The notes: generated by a model from the letters alone, not told the origin. Counted from the stretch's first letter, positions 36,936 through 46,384 are shown. The stretch is 64,000 nt of DNA from Litchfieldia alkalitelluris (GCF_002153425.1 NZ_KZ119600.1:2112259-2176258), one strand, 5' to 3'. Numbers and translations are program-made.

Positions 36936-37676
36936 ATGTTAAAACGCTTGTTGAGCAGAGAGCAAAAAAACAGTTCCGTTGAAGATGTTGTTGCTCAAAT
37001 TCAAGCCGGTGATGAGTCAGAAAGGAATAATTTTATTGAACAATATATCCCATTCATCCGGAAAACGACGTCGAAGGTTTGTAAAAAGTACCTGACTACT
37101 GATGATGATGAATACAGTATTGCCCTTATGGCTTTTAATGAAGCTATCCATCAGTATTCGCCAGAGAAGGGACATTCTTTTTTAGCGTTTGCAAGTTTAG
37201 TAGTAAAGAGAAGAGTAATTGATTACATCCGCTATGAACAAAGAAGGCGGGTGACATTATCAATAGATTATACAGAAGATGATAAAGAAAATATGGAAAA
37301 TGTAGCAGAGGTACATGCTGCTGTGAGAAAATACGAGGTACAGCTTGAAAGTGAAGCAAGAAGAGAAGAGATTATTTTACTGCAAAAAACATTAAGCCAA
37401 TATGGAATTAGTTTAGCTGAAGTATCCAAACAATCGCCAAAGCATAAAGATGCAAGGGAAAATATGCTTGATATAGCTAAAACAGTAGTAAACAATGATG
37501 AATTCAAATTATATCTTATAGAAAAGAAACGATTGCCTATGAAACAATTAACTACCAACATCACTATGAGTAGAAAAACGATTGAACGAAACAGAAAATA
37601 TATTATTGCATTATGTATCATTTTACTAGAGGACTTCAAGTATTTGCAGGATTATTTAAGGGGATGGTTAGGGTGA
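36936..37676 (+). CDS. sigI: RNA polymerase sigma factor SigI
   Basis: A 246-residue alternative sigma factor. Region 2 is clear (FIEQYIPFIRKTTSKVCKKY ... FNEAIHQYSPEKGHSFLAFA ... VIDYIRYEQRR), with a divergent C-terminal part ending MSRKTIERNRKYIIALCII, as in SigI. In Bacillus SigI responds to heat and envelope stress and is held by the membrane protein RsgI. ATG 36936 has GAGGTG 9 bases before it. Its stop overlaps the GTG of rsgI, fitting translational coupling of sigma and anti-sigma. Confidence 0.92.
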   Translation: MLKRLLSREQKNSSVEDVVAQIQAGDESERNNFIEQYIPFIRKTTSKVCKKYLTTDDDEYSIALMAFNEAIHQYSPEKGHSFLAFASLVVKRRVIDYIRYEQRRRVTLSIDYTEDDKENMENVAEVHAAVRKYEVQLESEARREEIILLQKTLSQYGISLAEVSKQSPKHKDARENMLDIAKTVVNNDEFKLYLIEKKRLPMKQLTTNITMSRKTIERNRKYIIALCIILLEDFKYLQDYLRGWLG

Positions 37677-38839
37677 AACAAGGAATCGTAATGGAGAAGC
37701 ATCGGCGTTTCATGATTGTAATGACAAATGATGGTGAATTTGAGAAAGCTAAACTTCAGTCAAATATACAGGTAGGAGAAGAAGTTACGTACTCTCCCTT
37801 TTCAGGTGTACATTTTACAACACGAAATATAAATAAGACATACAGTATTCCCGCAGCTGCAATCTTATTTTTTGCATTTTTCATATCTATGATGCCCTTT
37901 CTTAATAGTGATAAAGTTTATGGGACAGTTATGATCGATATGAATCCAAGTATTGAGATATCAGTAGATAAGCATTATGACGTTATAGGAGTAAAGGGAT
38001 TTAATAGTAAAGGTAAGGATATACTTGCTCATATGGAAGAAGAACTTCAAGGTAAGACTTTAAATCAAGCAACAAGTCTTGTTATTGAAGAAGGAAAGGA
38101 ATTAGGCTACTTAACAGAAGAAAACTACGTATATATATCATCTCCATTTTCCTATTTTAATAAGGAGTTATGGGGCGAAGATTATGACCAGTGGATTATG
38201 AATATGCAAGATCAATTTTCAGTAAACTTTATCTCCCTTACAGTAGATAATGATATTTTTCAACAAGCCAAAGAATTATCATTGTCACCTGCTAAATACA
38301 TGCTGCTTGAACAGGCCAAAAAGAGTGGTATTGACCTGGATTATTTAGAGTTAAGCTCTACAGCTATTCAAGATATCGAAAAAAATTCTGGTCTGGAATT
38401 AGAAAAAATAGTTTCATCAGATAAACTAATCGTGAGTCGTAAAGAAAGTTCTGAAAAAATACAAGCGGATACTCAAAATGAAGAAGTTTCTACAATTGAG
38501 GAAGACACTTTCATTACTAGTGAAAAAGACGATGAAGTAAAGGAGGAAGAGGAGCCAACTAGAGTCGTTCCTCCTGCAAAAAATAAAGATGAATTTGTAC
38601 CTCCTGGGCAGGCAAGAGACGAAAAACACCCTTCAACTAATAACCCAGGCAGAGGTAATTCAAAAGACATCAAAGGTGATAAACATCCTTCTGAATTAAA
38701 AGGAGACAATAAAAATCGTAACGGTAGTAAAGGTAATAGTAAACGTAACGAAAATGCAGGCAATAATGGAAAAGGTAATTCAAACAAAGGTAATAAAGAA
38801 GGTCCTCCTGGAAAAAAGGGGAATAATTCCAATAGATAA
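37673..38839 (+). CDS. rsgI: Anti-sigma-I factor RsgI
   Basis: The 388-residue protein has the N-terminal RsgI anti-sigma domain (KQGIVMEKHRRFMIVMTNDGEFEKA), one membrane segment (about 60-78), and the conserved periplasmic-side block YGTVMIDMNPSIEISVDKHYD just after it. The last 130 residues are an acidic stretch followed by a low-complexity tail rich in Gly, Asn, Lys. I start at GTG 37673, which overlaps the sigI stop and matches the usual start of the domain. The tail takes the place of carbohydrate-binding domains found on some clostridial RsgI proteins. Confidence 0.9.
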   Translation: MKQGIVMEKHRRFMIVMTNDGEFEKAKLQSNIQVGEEVTYSPFSGVHFTTRNINKTYSIPAAAILFFAFFISMMPFLNSDKVYGTVMIDMNPSIEISVDKHYDVIGVKGFNSKGKDILAHMEEELQGKTLNQATSLVIEEGKELGYLTEENYVYISSPFSYFNKELWGEDYDQWIMNMQDQFSVNFISLTVDNDIFQQAKELSLSPAKYMLLEQAKKSGIDLDYLELSSTAIQDIEKNSGLELEKIVSSDKLIVSRKESSEKIQADTQNEEVSTIEEDTFITSEKDDEVKEEEEPTRVVPPAKNKDEFVPPGQARDEKHPSTNNPGRGNSKDIKGDKHPSELKGDNKNRNGSKGNSKRNENAGNNGKGNSNKGNKEGPPGKKGNNSNR

Positions 38840-38958
38840 TTGTTATATAATCCATTTGGCCCAATTTACATGTTTGACCATATATTTATTTTTTTATCCT
38901 CTTAAATAATTTTTTTCACCGAAACTTATGTATGAGAAAAATATTAGAGGTGAAAAAA

Positions 38959-39963
38959 ATGAAAAGCAAATTAAGAAAAGCATTAATATCCATTATTCTA
39001 ATAGGATTATTGTTCACATTGGTACCAACATGGGGATTGGCGGAAAATGGAGAAGTACCATCAGCTGATCTATCAGAGCTTTTTGAATCGGGTGAACTTA
39101 CTGAGGAAGAGGTAAAACAAATACAGAATCATCTACCAGGAAACTTTTTTTACTTTGTAAATACAGCACTTGAAGATTTACAAATGAAATTAGCCTTTAG
39201 CGATTACAGTAAAGCCTTATTGCTTGCTCAATTTGCGCAAGAACGGTTAAAGGCTGCCCAAACGTTAGTAGAAGCAGGCTACTTTAATGAAGCTGAAGGA
39301 CTACTTGAGGACGCAATTCATCAATATGTAATGTCTAACAACTTCAATGAGGAAAGGGTAGTTGTTATTGTTGATGATCCAGTATACGAATCTCATGAAG
39401 CACTAGATACAGTCAATGATAATTCAGATCTCGTAATAGAAGATAACATGAAAGAGAATCTTGATGACAAAGAACTACACACATTTCCTCAAGCAGTCAT
39501 CAGTTTATGGGAAAATGCAGAAAAAATTGAAAACCCTAATGCTGTATCTGCATTAAAAAGAAACATTGAGAGAAAACTTTCTAAAAGAAATATAGATCCA
39601 GCTTTATTTTTCGGGATAATGGAAGGTACAGAAGATCTTGAAGTTAATTCAGTAGAGAATGGTAATCAAGTTTTTGATAGAAAAGATGAGACTGATATTG
39701 ATGAATCAGTGGTAGCAAGTACATCAATAGGACAGTCCGAAGAAACTGTCATTAGCCTGCGTTCAGAGAAGAATTCAACGAATAAGGAAGCAGTAATAAA
39801 TAATAATAAGAATAATGGAAAAGAAAAGGGTAATAAGAATAATATACGTGGCAAAGGTAATGGAAATGGGAATGTTGAAAAAGGCAACTCGAGTAAAGAT
39901 AGGGGTAACAAAGGTGTAGGGCGAGGAAACAATGGTAAAAACAAGGGTAAAGGTAATAATTAA
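38959..39963 (+). CDS. Secreted DUF5667-like protein with K/G/N-rich tail
   Basis: A 334-residue exported protein: signal peptide (residues about 5-30, ending WGLAENGE), a helical domain (about 45-130: PGNFFYFVNTALEDLQMKLA, then QFAQERLKAAQTLVEAGYFN), reminiscent of DUF5667, a spacer, and a final 60-residue tail of Gly, Asn and Lys much like that of RsgI. ATG 38959 has GAGGTG 6 bases upstream. It lies downstream of rsgI with a 119-base gap, so it is either in the same operon or SigI-controlled. Function unknown. Confidence 0.75.
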   Translation: MKSKLRKALISIILIGLLFTLVPTWGLAENGEVPSADLSELFESGELTEEEVKQIQNHLPGNFFYFVNTALEDLQMKLAFSDYSKALLLAQFAQERLKAAQTLVEAGYFNEAEGLLEDAIHQYVMSNNFNEERVVVIVDDPVYESHEALDTVNDNSDLVIEDNMKENLDDKELHTFPQAVISLWENAEKIENPNAVSALKRNIERKLSKRNIDPALFFGIMEGTEDLEVNSVENGNQVFDRKDETDIDESVVASTSIGQSEETVISLRSEKNSTNKEAVINNNKNNGKEKGNKNNIRGKGNGNGNVEKGNSSKDRGNKGVGRGNNGKNKGKGNN

Positions 39964-39967
39964 TATA

Positions 39968-40014
39968 AGAAAAAAGTCAGCAGAATCGCAATGATTCATG
40001 CTGGCTTTTTTCTT
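39968..40014. terminator. Bidirectional terminator
   Basis: AAGAAAAAAGTCAGC and GCTGGCTTTTTTCTT pair between the converging DUF5667-like gene and the TelA-locus gene. Confidence 0.85.
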
Positions 40015-40933
40015 ATTTGGATTCTTCTTCAGAATATCTTACACGGTTTAAACGTAATAGATGCTCCATTCGATCCATTCTGGAAGACTGCACATCTTTC
40101 TGGAGACCCTCCATATAAGTGTGCATAGTGCGAAGGCTTTCTAGAACATCTTCATGTTTTTCAAGTTGTTGTTCATGAGACAAACTTTTGTAGGTTTCCA
40201 TCAAATTAGGTAGGTCATTATTAATCATCCGCTTCACATGATGTTTTTCTTCAAAATTTAATAAATGTATATCTTTTAAACACTCTTGAATAATTGCTTG
40301 TATGTTTTGTATTAATAGACTAATTTCCGTATCTATTTTTTTATATTTTTTTAATAGCTCATTTGATTGGTGAATTATTTTTTGCTTTTCTTCCTCATGA
40401 GTATTGTTCTGTTCAATATCTGGACCTGGTCCTAGCGCCTGGTCTACAGTAATTTCATCCAAATTACCACCAGATAGTGAAACATCAAGTTTATGAAGTT
40501 GAAAAAATAATGTTAGGAATAAATGATGTTTTTTAATACTTCTTACCACAGTTTTATTATTAACTTGATAATAAATCGTTGAATCGATGCACTTTCCCAT
40601 ACCCTGTTCCATTTTATACTGCTTTCGATAAGTAGTAATATAGACGCGCTTCTTAATTGGATCAGAGGATTTTTTTGTATCCAATAATTCAAGATGTAGT
40701 TTTTTTGGTTTTATTTTCACCTTGAACAAATGACCCTTTATATTACGCTTAAAAGTTTTGTTAAGTCTAGGCAGTTCTGATAAAGAAGAGAGATCTGATA
40801 AAAACTCTACTGCCTCATTAATCATTTCTTTCGTGTATGTTGTTTCTATTTGAGGATCTCTTAATGGCTTTAAATAATTTGGAAGAAAAGCTTCATACCA
40901 CTTTCTTTCTGTTTCTTGCTCACGCCAGCTCAT
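40013..40933 (-). CDS. Unknown protein encoded with TelA
   Basis: A 306-residue soluble protein; the C-terminal half (about 185-295) is helical and probably coiled-coil, and the N-terminal half is mixed and basic. GAGGTGACGTC precedes the ATG. It starts 18 bases after the telA-like gene on the same strand, so the pair is an operon and the product probably works with TelA. I do not recognise the family. Confidence 0.6.
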   Translation of the reverse strand: MSWREQETERKWYEAFLPNYLKPLRDPQIETTYTKEMINEAVEFLSDLSSLSELPRLNKTFKRNIKGHLFKVKIKPKKLHLELLDTKKSSDPIKKRVYITTYRKQYKMEQGMGKCIDSTIYYQVNNKTVVRSIKKHHLFLTLFFQLHKLDVSLSGGNLDEITVDQALGPGPDIEQNNTHEEEKQKIIHQSNELLKKYKKIDTEISLLIQNIQAIIQECLKDIHLLNFEEKHHVKRMINNDLPNLMETYKSLSHEQQLEKHEDVLESLRTMHTYMEGLQKDVQSSRMDRMEHLLRLNRVRYSEEESK

Positions 40934-40951
40934 GACGTCACCTCTTATCCG

Positions 40952-41998
40952 TTAATTCAATAGCTTCCGCTCCATTTGTTCGTTTAACTGGTCCATCTCA
41001 GTGATGAACTGCTTACTAGACTCGATAATTCGAGAATTTGATTGCTCAGTCATTTCAATGGCTGCATATACATCTTCATATGCTTTTTTAAATGTTTCCA
41101 TTGCAATTGCTGGTTCTTCAAGAGTTTTTAAAGTCTCCTCAGTATTAGATTTTAGAAGCTGTGCATTTGAAAGAAGCATAGCTTCCGTCGATTCATTAAC
41201 GTTTTTAACAGCGTCAATAACTTTTTTCTGATTGCCAAGGGCTAATTGAATTGATGCAGTGACTGTAATAATATTTTTAGTCATTGTAATTGCATTAAAG
41301 ATAGCTTCTTCTAATTTATCATTATTTTCAACGATTATATCAACAGAAGCTAGTGATTGTTGTAGTACTAATACTGCCTGTTGCATATTTTTTACTCTGG
41401 ATAAAACTTTTTGCTGACCCTTTTGTATTGGTGAAGGATCACCCTTCCACTCATCCTTCTGGAGTTCTTCTTCTAACATAATATTTAGCTGTTTTCCTAT
41501 CTCAATCTGTTCATTTAGTCCAATAATACGCTCTCTAGCCACGTCTTTTAATTGATGAAGCATTACATTATCTTCTTGTAGTCTGTCCTTTCCATTAAGA
41601 AGGGCACCGATAATGGTTTCTACTTCTGTTTCAATGGTCTGATATTTTTTTGCATATTTTTCAATAGGGCTTTTACGAACGAGTTTACTTAAAAATTGTT
41701 TAAATTTTCCTTCATTTAAATAATTCGGTTCTAACTCAGCTACAATATCCTTCAACTTAGTAAGTTGGTCAGGTAGATCTTGATTTGGGTCATTCATCAT
41801 CTCACTTACTGGACGCTTTAGGGCTTCCAGTGATTCTCCAGCCTTCAGTTGTTCTTCTGAACCAATACGTCCTAAAGATTCTAATATTTTATTTAGATCT
41901 TTGTCCGAACGAATTTGCTCGACAAACTCACGAGCTTTTTCTTGTTTTTCAATACCCTGATTATGATTGGTTAGTTGTGAAGAATGTTCGTTTGTCAA
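40952..41998 (-). CDS. TelA/YceH-family toxic anion resistance protein
   Basis: The 348-residue helical protein has the TelA pattern: NYLNEGKFKQFLSKLVRKSPIEKYAKKY in the first third, then an extended helical region with QKVLSRVKNMQQAVLVLQQS and TASIQLALGNQKKVIDAV. TelA proteins were named for tellurite resistance; in Bacillus a homologue (YceH) lies in a stress operon with TerD-like genes, which are absent here. TTG start with GGGAGG 8 bases upstream. Transcribed first in the two-gene unit. Confidence 0.82.
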   Translation of the reverse strand: MTNEHSSQLTNHNQGIEKQEKAREFVEQIRSDKDLNKILESLGRIGSEEQLKAGESLEALKRPVSEMMNDPNQDLPDQLTKLKDIVAELEPNYLNEGKFKQFLSKLVRKSPIEKYAKKYQTIETEVETIIGALLNGKDRLQEDNVMLHQLKDVARERIIGLNEQIEIGKQLNIMLEEELQKDEWKGDPSPIQKGQQKVLSRVKNMQQAVLVLQQSLASVDIIVENNDKLEEAIFNAITMTKNIITVTASIQLALGNQKKVIDAVKNVNESTEAMLLSNAQLLKSNTEETLKTLEEPAIAMETFKKAYEDVYAAIEMTEQSNSRIIESSKQFITEMDQLNEQMERKLLN

Positions 41999-42269
41999 TA
42001 TAAAAACCTCCCTGTGTGAGGATCGTTGTACGTTCTATGCTTGTATATACGTGATATCCCCTAAATAAGTTTCATATCATTTCATTAACTAAATTATACA
42101 ATTCCTGTTTTACCGAAACAACAAAAGGTTTTAAAACTAAGGGGAATAAGGAGTTATTTAATGTAAATCACCTAATCATATAATAAAAATACACAATTTA
42201 TGTATTGTGTCCATTATCATCATGTAATATATTCATGTTAAGACACATCTTTTGAAGGAGTGATTATTA

Positions 42270-43031
42270 GTGTGCATTCTTGGTGTTGCTATAAATATTC
42301 ACCCTAAATACCCTTTTATCTTAGTTGCAAATAGGGATGAATTTTACGACCGTGATACTGCAACCGCTCATTTTTGGCCAGAAAGCCCGTCCTTACTTGC
42401 AGGAAGAGATCTCGTCCGAGGAGGGACATGGTTGGGAATAACGAAGGAGGGAAGGTTTGCTGCATTAACGAATGTACGTGATGGGAGTTATGATAGCAGT
42501 AATTATTCAAGGGGTATGCTAGTGAAAAACTATTTGCTTCATTCGACAGATGATAGAAAACTTGATAAAGACTTAAATCTATATGATGGATTCAACCTAA
42601 TTTATGGGAACTTTAAATCTCTTCATTACTTATCAAATTATCATTCCAATACACAAGAACTGAATAATGGAATACATGTTTTGAGCAATGCACCTGCGCT
42701 GAGTCCAACTTGGCCTAAGACAGAGAAGTTAAAAAAAGGATTAATGGGGGCAATGAATACTACTAATCCTGCTTCTTTGGAGGATGAACTATTTAAGTTA
42801 TTAACAGATGAAGTTATTTATTCAGACGATACACTTCCAAATACGGGGGTTGGATTGAGCATGGAACGGACTTTATCATCTATATTTATTAAAAGTCAGA
42901 ACTACGGTACGCGGTCTAGTACTGTGATTTTAGTAGATAAAAATAAAATATGTACATTTATCGAGAGAAGTTTTGTCCCAAAGAGAGAAAGTAGATTTAC
43001 ATTTAAACTAGAAAAGGCTGGGACAGAATAG
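42270..43031 (+). CDS. NRDE (TANGO2-like) family protein
   Basis: A 253-residue protein with the NRDE signature ILVANRDEFYDRD near residue 17 and Cys2 immediately after the initiator, which would be the N-terminal nucleophile if the Met is removed. Relatives include TANGO2; biochemical role is uncertain. GTG start with AAGGAGTGAT upstream. Its stop lies inside a terminator hairpin, after whose T-run a group II intron is inserted. Confidence 0.82.
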   Translation: MCILGVAINIHPKYPFILVANRDEFYDRDTATAHFWPESPSLLAGRDLVRGGTWLGITKEGRFAALTNVRDGSYDSSNYSRGMLVKNYLLHSTDDRKLDKDLNLYDGFNLIYGNFKSLHYLSNYHSNTQELNNGIHVLSNAPALSPTWPKTEKLKKGLMGAMNTTNPASLEDELFKLLTDEVIYSDDTLPNTGVGLSMERTLSSIFIKSQNYGTRSSTVILVDKNKICTFIERSFVPKRESRFTFKLEKAGTE

Positions 43032-43045
43032 TCCAGCCTCGTTTT
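43016..43045 (+). terminator. Terminator of the NRDE gene, at the intron's 5' boundary
   Basis: GGCTGGGAC and GTCCAGCC pair (one bulged G) with loop AGAATA, followed by TCGTTTT. The stop codon TAG lies in the hairpin. The first base of the group II intron follows the last T. Confidence 0.8.
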
Positions 43046-44908
43046 GTTCGCCCAGCATGGGCGAACTCTAATGGGTGAAAGTCCCAAGTACGACCTTGTA
43101 GCGGTAAGTACACAGCTAAAAGCAAGGGTGTCCACGGTGACGTGGAATCTGAAGGAAGCTCGAGGCAAACCTCCGGTCTGACGAACAGAAATCATATAGG
43201 AGGCAACGTATGAGGACAAGACTGCAAAAGAAGTTAAAATCCAATAGCTACAATTATCATACGGTGTATATATGGCAGATAGGTGGAGGGAAAGAGTTCG
43301 CACCTTAGCTGGGGAGATCTCACTTGTCTACACCAAAACCTTGTAGTGATACAAGGCTGGATAGTGAGAAGTCAGCAGAAGCCGTAGTAGTGAAGATAGC
43401 TAACGAAAGTTAGAAGGAGCGAAGGGCTGAACAATTTTATCGTTATAGAACTCTCGATTGGAAGAGGAAATAGACCACTGGCATAAAAGCGGAAAAGTGG
43501 ATACCGACTTTACGAGACAGAAAGGAAATAACAAAGCATGTATGAAAGAAAGCTACTCGACAGAATTTTGGACAGAGACAATCTCAATAGGGCATTCAAA
43601 CAGGTGAAAAAGAACAAAGGTGCAGCTGGTGTAGATGGAATGACTGTTGAAGAATTAGGGGGTTATATGGCGTTAAATAAAGAGGAACTCATTTCTCAAA
43701 TTCGCCAAAGAAAATATCAACCTTCCCCCGTATTAAGAGTGGAAATCCCTAAACCGAATGGAGGGGTTAGACTCTTAGGTATACCGACGGTCAAGGATAG
43801 GGTAATCCAACAAGCGCTAGCACAAATTCTCACACCTATATTTGATAAGAAGTTTAGTGAATATAGCTACGGATTTAGGCCTAAGCGATATGCCGAGATG
43901 GCTATTTTACAAACTTTAGAATATTTAAATGATGGTCATGACTGGATTGTGGATATAGACTTAGAACGTTTCTTTGACACGGTGAATCATGATAGGCTGA
44001 TAAATCTTGTATCAAGAACAGTCGATGATGGTGATGTCATTTCACTCATTCGCAAATTCTTAGTAAGTGGTGTGCAAATCGAGGAAGATTACAAAGAAAC
44101 AGTTATAGGAACTCCGCAAGGAGGAAACTTATCTCCACTACTTAGTAACATCATGCTTAACGAATTGGATATGGAACTTGAAAATCGCGGACTCCGCTTT
44201 GTTAGATATGCCGATGATTGCATTATCATGGTGAAAAGCGAGATGGCAGCGAAACGAGTAATGAGGTCAGTAACGAAGTTCATTAATGAAAAGTTAGGCT
44301 TGATCGTCAATACTACAAAGACCAAAGTCACAAGACCAAATGATCCTTCAATGAAGTTCTTAGGATTTGGCTTCTTCAAAGATTATCAAATGGGCATATA
44401 CAAAGCGAAACCACACCAAAAGTCGGTAGAAAACTTCAAGTATAAACTAAAACAATTAACAAGAAAGAATTGGAGTATCGATACGAAGTATCAGGTTGAA
44501 CGCATCAACCAAGTGATAAGAGGGTGGATTAATTACTTCAAGATTGGATATATGAAAAAGTTGTTAGGTGGAATAGACTCTCATACAAGAGTCAGACTGC
44601 GAATGTGCATCTGGAAGAAGTGGAAAACAGCTAAAAATCGCAGGAAAAACTTAATTAAATTGGGAATGAACAAATATAATGCCTACAAATATAGCCATAC
44701 AAGTAAAGGGGTAACCCGTACAGCCTACTCTTGGATACTTACTACAACGATAACGAATAAGAGATTAGCCAAATTCGGACTAATCTCTTGTGTAGAACAT
44801 TACAACAAAATACATGCTTAGTATAAAATTGAACCGCCGTATACGGATCCGTACGTACGGTGGTGTGAGAGGTCGGATAATCAACTAATGATTATCCTCC
44901 TACTCGAT
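43046..44908 (+). mobile_element. Group II intron, complete, inserted after a terminator
   Basis: The 5' end GTTCGCCC pairs with GGGCGAAC a few bases on, and the following CTAATGGGTGAAAGTCCC segment is typical of bacterial group II domain I. The reverse transcriptase gene is at 43538. Domain V is at about 44831-44872 (ACCGCCGTA pairing with TACGGTGGT), and domain VI is a 9-bp stem GGATAATCA/TGATTATCC (44875-44897), followed by the 3' end CCTACTCGAT. Insertion directly after a terminator stem is the habit of class C introns. Boundaries at 43046 and 44908 are inferred from these features to within a few bases. Confidence 0.85.
43538..44821 (+). CDS. ltrA: Group II intron-encoded reverse transcriptase/maturase
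   Basis: The 427-residue protein has RT motifs KNKGAAGVDGM (near 28), YGFRPKR, DIDLERFFDTVNHD and the active-site box YADD (residues 224-227), then the GIIM maturase domain (VIRGWINYFKIG and the Arg/Lys-rich end). There is no HNH endonuclease domain, as in class C and related introns. It is intact, so the intron is potentially mobile or splicing-competent. AGAAAGGAAAT precedes the ATG. Confidence 0.92.
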   Translation: MYERKLLDRILDRDNLNRAFKQVKKNKGAAGVDGMTVEELGGYMALNKEELISQIRQRKYQPSPVLRVEIPKPNGGVRLLGIPTVKDRVIQQALAQILTPIFDKKFSEYSYGFRPKRYAEMAILQTLEYLNDGHDWIVDIDLERFFDTVNHDRLINLVSRTVDDGDVISLIRKFLVSGVQIEEDYKETVIGTPQGGNLSPLLSNIMLNELDMELENRGLRFVRYADDCIIMVKSEMAAKRVMRSVTKFINEKLGLIVNTTKTKVTRPNDPSMKFLGFGFFKDYQMGIYKAKPHQKSVENFKYKLKQLTRKNWSIDTKYQVERINQVIRGWINYFKIGYMKKLLGGIDSHTRVRLRMCIWKKWKTAKNRRKNLIKLGMNKYNAYKYSHTSKGVTRTAYSWILTTTITNKRLAKFGLISCVEHYNKIHA

Positions 44909-44925
44909 ATGTGTTCTTATTCATT

Positions 44926-45828
44926 TTAATAAATTCGAATAGCTTTCGGTAAAATTTTAATATGTGCAGGTGTTTTTCCTATTTTTTCTCCGTCACCTTG
45001 AACTGCTGTATGATGATTGATCGCAGTTATTTTAAATTCTGTTCCACTTAATGTTGACACACAGGAGGTAACAGAAGGATGCATTTTTACAAGTACAGCT
45101 GGTAATGCTTTGATTAGTGTCTGATAGAGAGGCAGTCGATGAATGACTACGTATTCAATAACACCATCCTGAGGATTTGCATTAGGACAAATTGGAATTC
45201 CGCCCCCATAGAAAGTGGTATTTCCACCAGCCATGAGCCATACTCTCTGAAATTTGTGAATGTTATTTTTATCATCAATAACCTCTAAATCTACTGGTTT
45301 ATAATAACGTAAACATTGAAAGAGTACTATTAAATAAGTAAGTCTGCCAATAAATGCACGATTTAAAACTTTTTTTAGCTTTGAGGTCTGACATTGAATG
45401 GCTGTTTCAGCATCGACACCAACGCCTACAACAGAAAGTACTTTTTTACCATTCACTTCCAACAAATCATATTTTTGTGCTTTGTTATCATTGATTCTCT
45501 GAATAGCTTTAGAGATCCCTTTAGGAATTTTTAGGGCCCTACCGAAATCGTTTCCTGAACCTGATGCAATAAGCCCAAATGTCAGATGATATGTATAAAA
45601 GCGATTAACTACCTGATGGAGAGTACCATCTCCACCCACAACGATAATTCCATTGATTTGTTTTTCATATTTATCGAGCTTTTTTGTCACTTCTATCCAA
45701 AGCTCTTCACCTTGATACTGATCTGAGAAATAAGGAAAAAAGGGAGCACTGAGCTTTTTTTCTAGTTGTTTAATCACTTTCTTATAACGTCTTTGCCCAG
45801 AGTAAGAATTTACAATAACTATAAACAT
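44926..45828 (-). CDS. Diacylglycerol kinase-family lipid kinase
   Basis: A 300-residue protein of the DagK catalytic (YegS/BmrU-like) family: VVGGDGTLHQVVN holds the nucleotide-binding GGDGT, and IASGSGNDFGRAL follows about 30 residues on. It would phosphorylate diacylglycerol or a related lipid at the membrane. ATG 45828 has AAAGGAGAAGC 2 bases away; the longer frame from 45900 adds a low-quality N-terminus. Converges with the intron. Confidence 0.82.
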   Translation of the reverse strand: MFIVIVNSYSGQRRYKKVIKQLEKKLSAPFFPYFSDQYQGEELWIEVTKKLDKYEKQINGIIVVGGDGTLHQVVNRFYTYHLTFGLIASGSGNDFGRALKIPKGISKAIQRINDNKAQKYDLLEVNGKKVLSVVGVGVDAETAIQCQTSKLKKVLNRAFIGRLTYLIVLFQCLRYYKPVDLEVIDDKNNIHKFQRVWLMAGGNTTFYGGGIPICPNANPQDGVIEYVVIHRLPLYQTLIKALPAVLVKMHPSVTSCVSTLSGTEFKITAINHHTAVQGDGEKIGKTPAHIKILPKAIRIY

Positions 45829-46108
45829 GAGCTTCTCCTTTAATTCGGCTATCATTTTTATCATTATATCACCGATATTTATGTTTTGGTTGATAAACAT
45901 ATAAGAATCGACAATAATTTTTTCAGGAGAGTTTCATATTATATATGTATAATGGTATAATGCTATTGTCCAACATGTGAATGGTGGAAGAATTGTTGAT
46001 AAGTTGACGATGGCGCATGTATCTAGCAAAACATTTCTCATCGATTTATAATGAAAGAGTAAGAAATAAACGATACTATTAGATAGGTCGTTTAAGGGGG
46101 GAAAAGAC

Positions 46109-46282
46109 ATGGGCATAGGAGTTCCAGGATTAATACTAATTTTAGTCATCGCCCTTATTATATTTGGACCGAAAAAACTTCCTGAGATTGGGAAGGCAAT
46201 GGGCCAGACTTTAAGGGAATTTAAGAATTCTACAAAAGATTTAACTGATGATGACGATAAAGGGAAAAATCAAAAGGATTAA
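46109..46282 (+). CDS. tatA: Twin-arginine translocase subunit TatA
   Basis: A 57-residue protein with the TatA layout: short N-terminal membrane helix ([20 protein letters not shown]), the [10 protein letters not shown] hinge, amphipathic helix ([17 protein letters not shown]) and a charged tail. AAGGGGGGAAAAGAC precedes ATG 46109. It forms the translocon with TatC, 100 bases downstream. A hairpin lies between them. Confidence 0.95.
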   Translation: MGIGVPGLILILVIALIIFGPKKLPEIGKAMGQTLREFKNSTKDLTDDDDKGKNQKD

Positions 46283-46302
46283 TAATATATCGTTGGAATA
46301 GG

Positions 46303-46363
46303 TGTGAGATCAGCAAGGGTTGTTTGATCAGTGAAGCTGTTGCTCTAGTCTCACATCTTTTTC
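46303..46363 (+). terminator. Intercistronic hairpin between tatA and tatC
   Basis: TGTGAGA and TCTCACA pair, with an inner AGCAA/TTGCT helix, followed by TCTTTTT. It could be a partial terminator that lets tatA be expressed more than tatC. Confidence 0.65.
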
Positions 46364-46384
46364 ATTTTTAAGGGGCGTCTCTTC

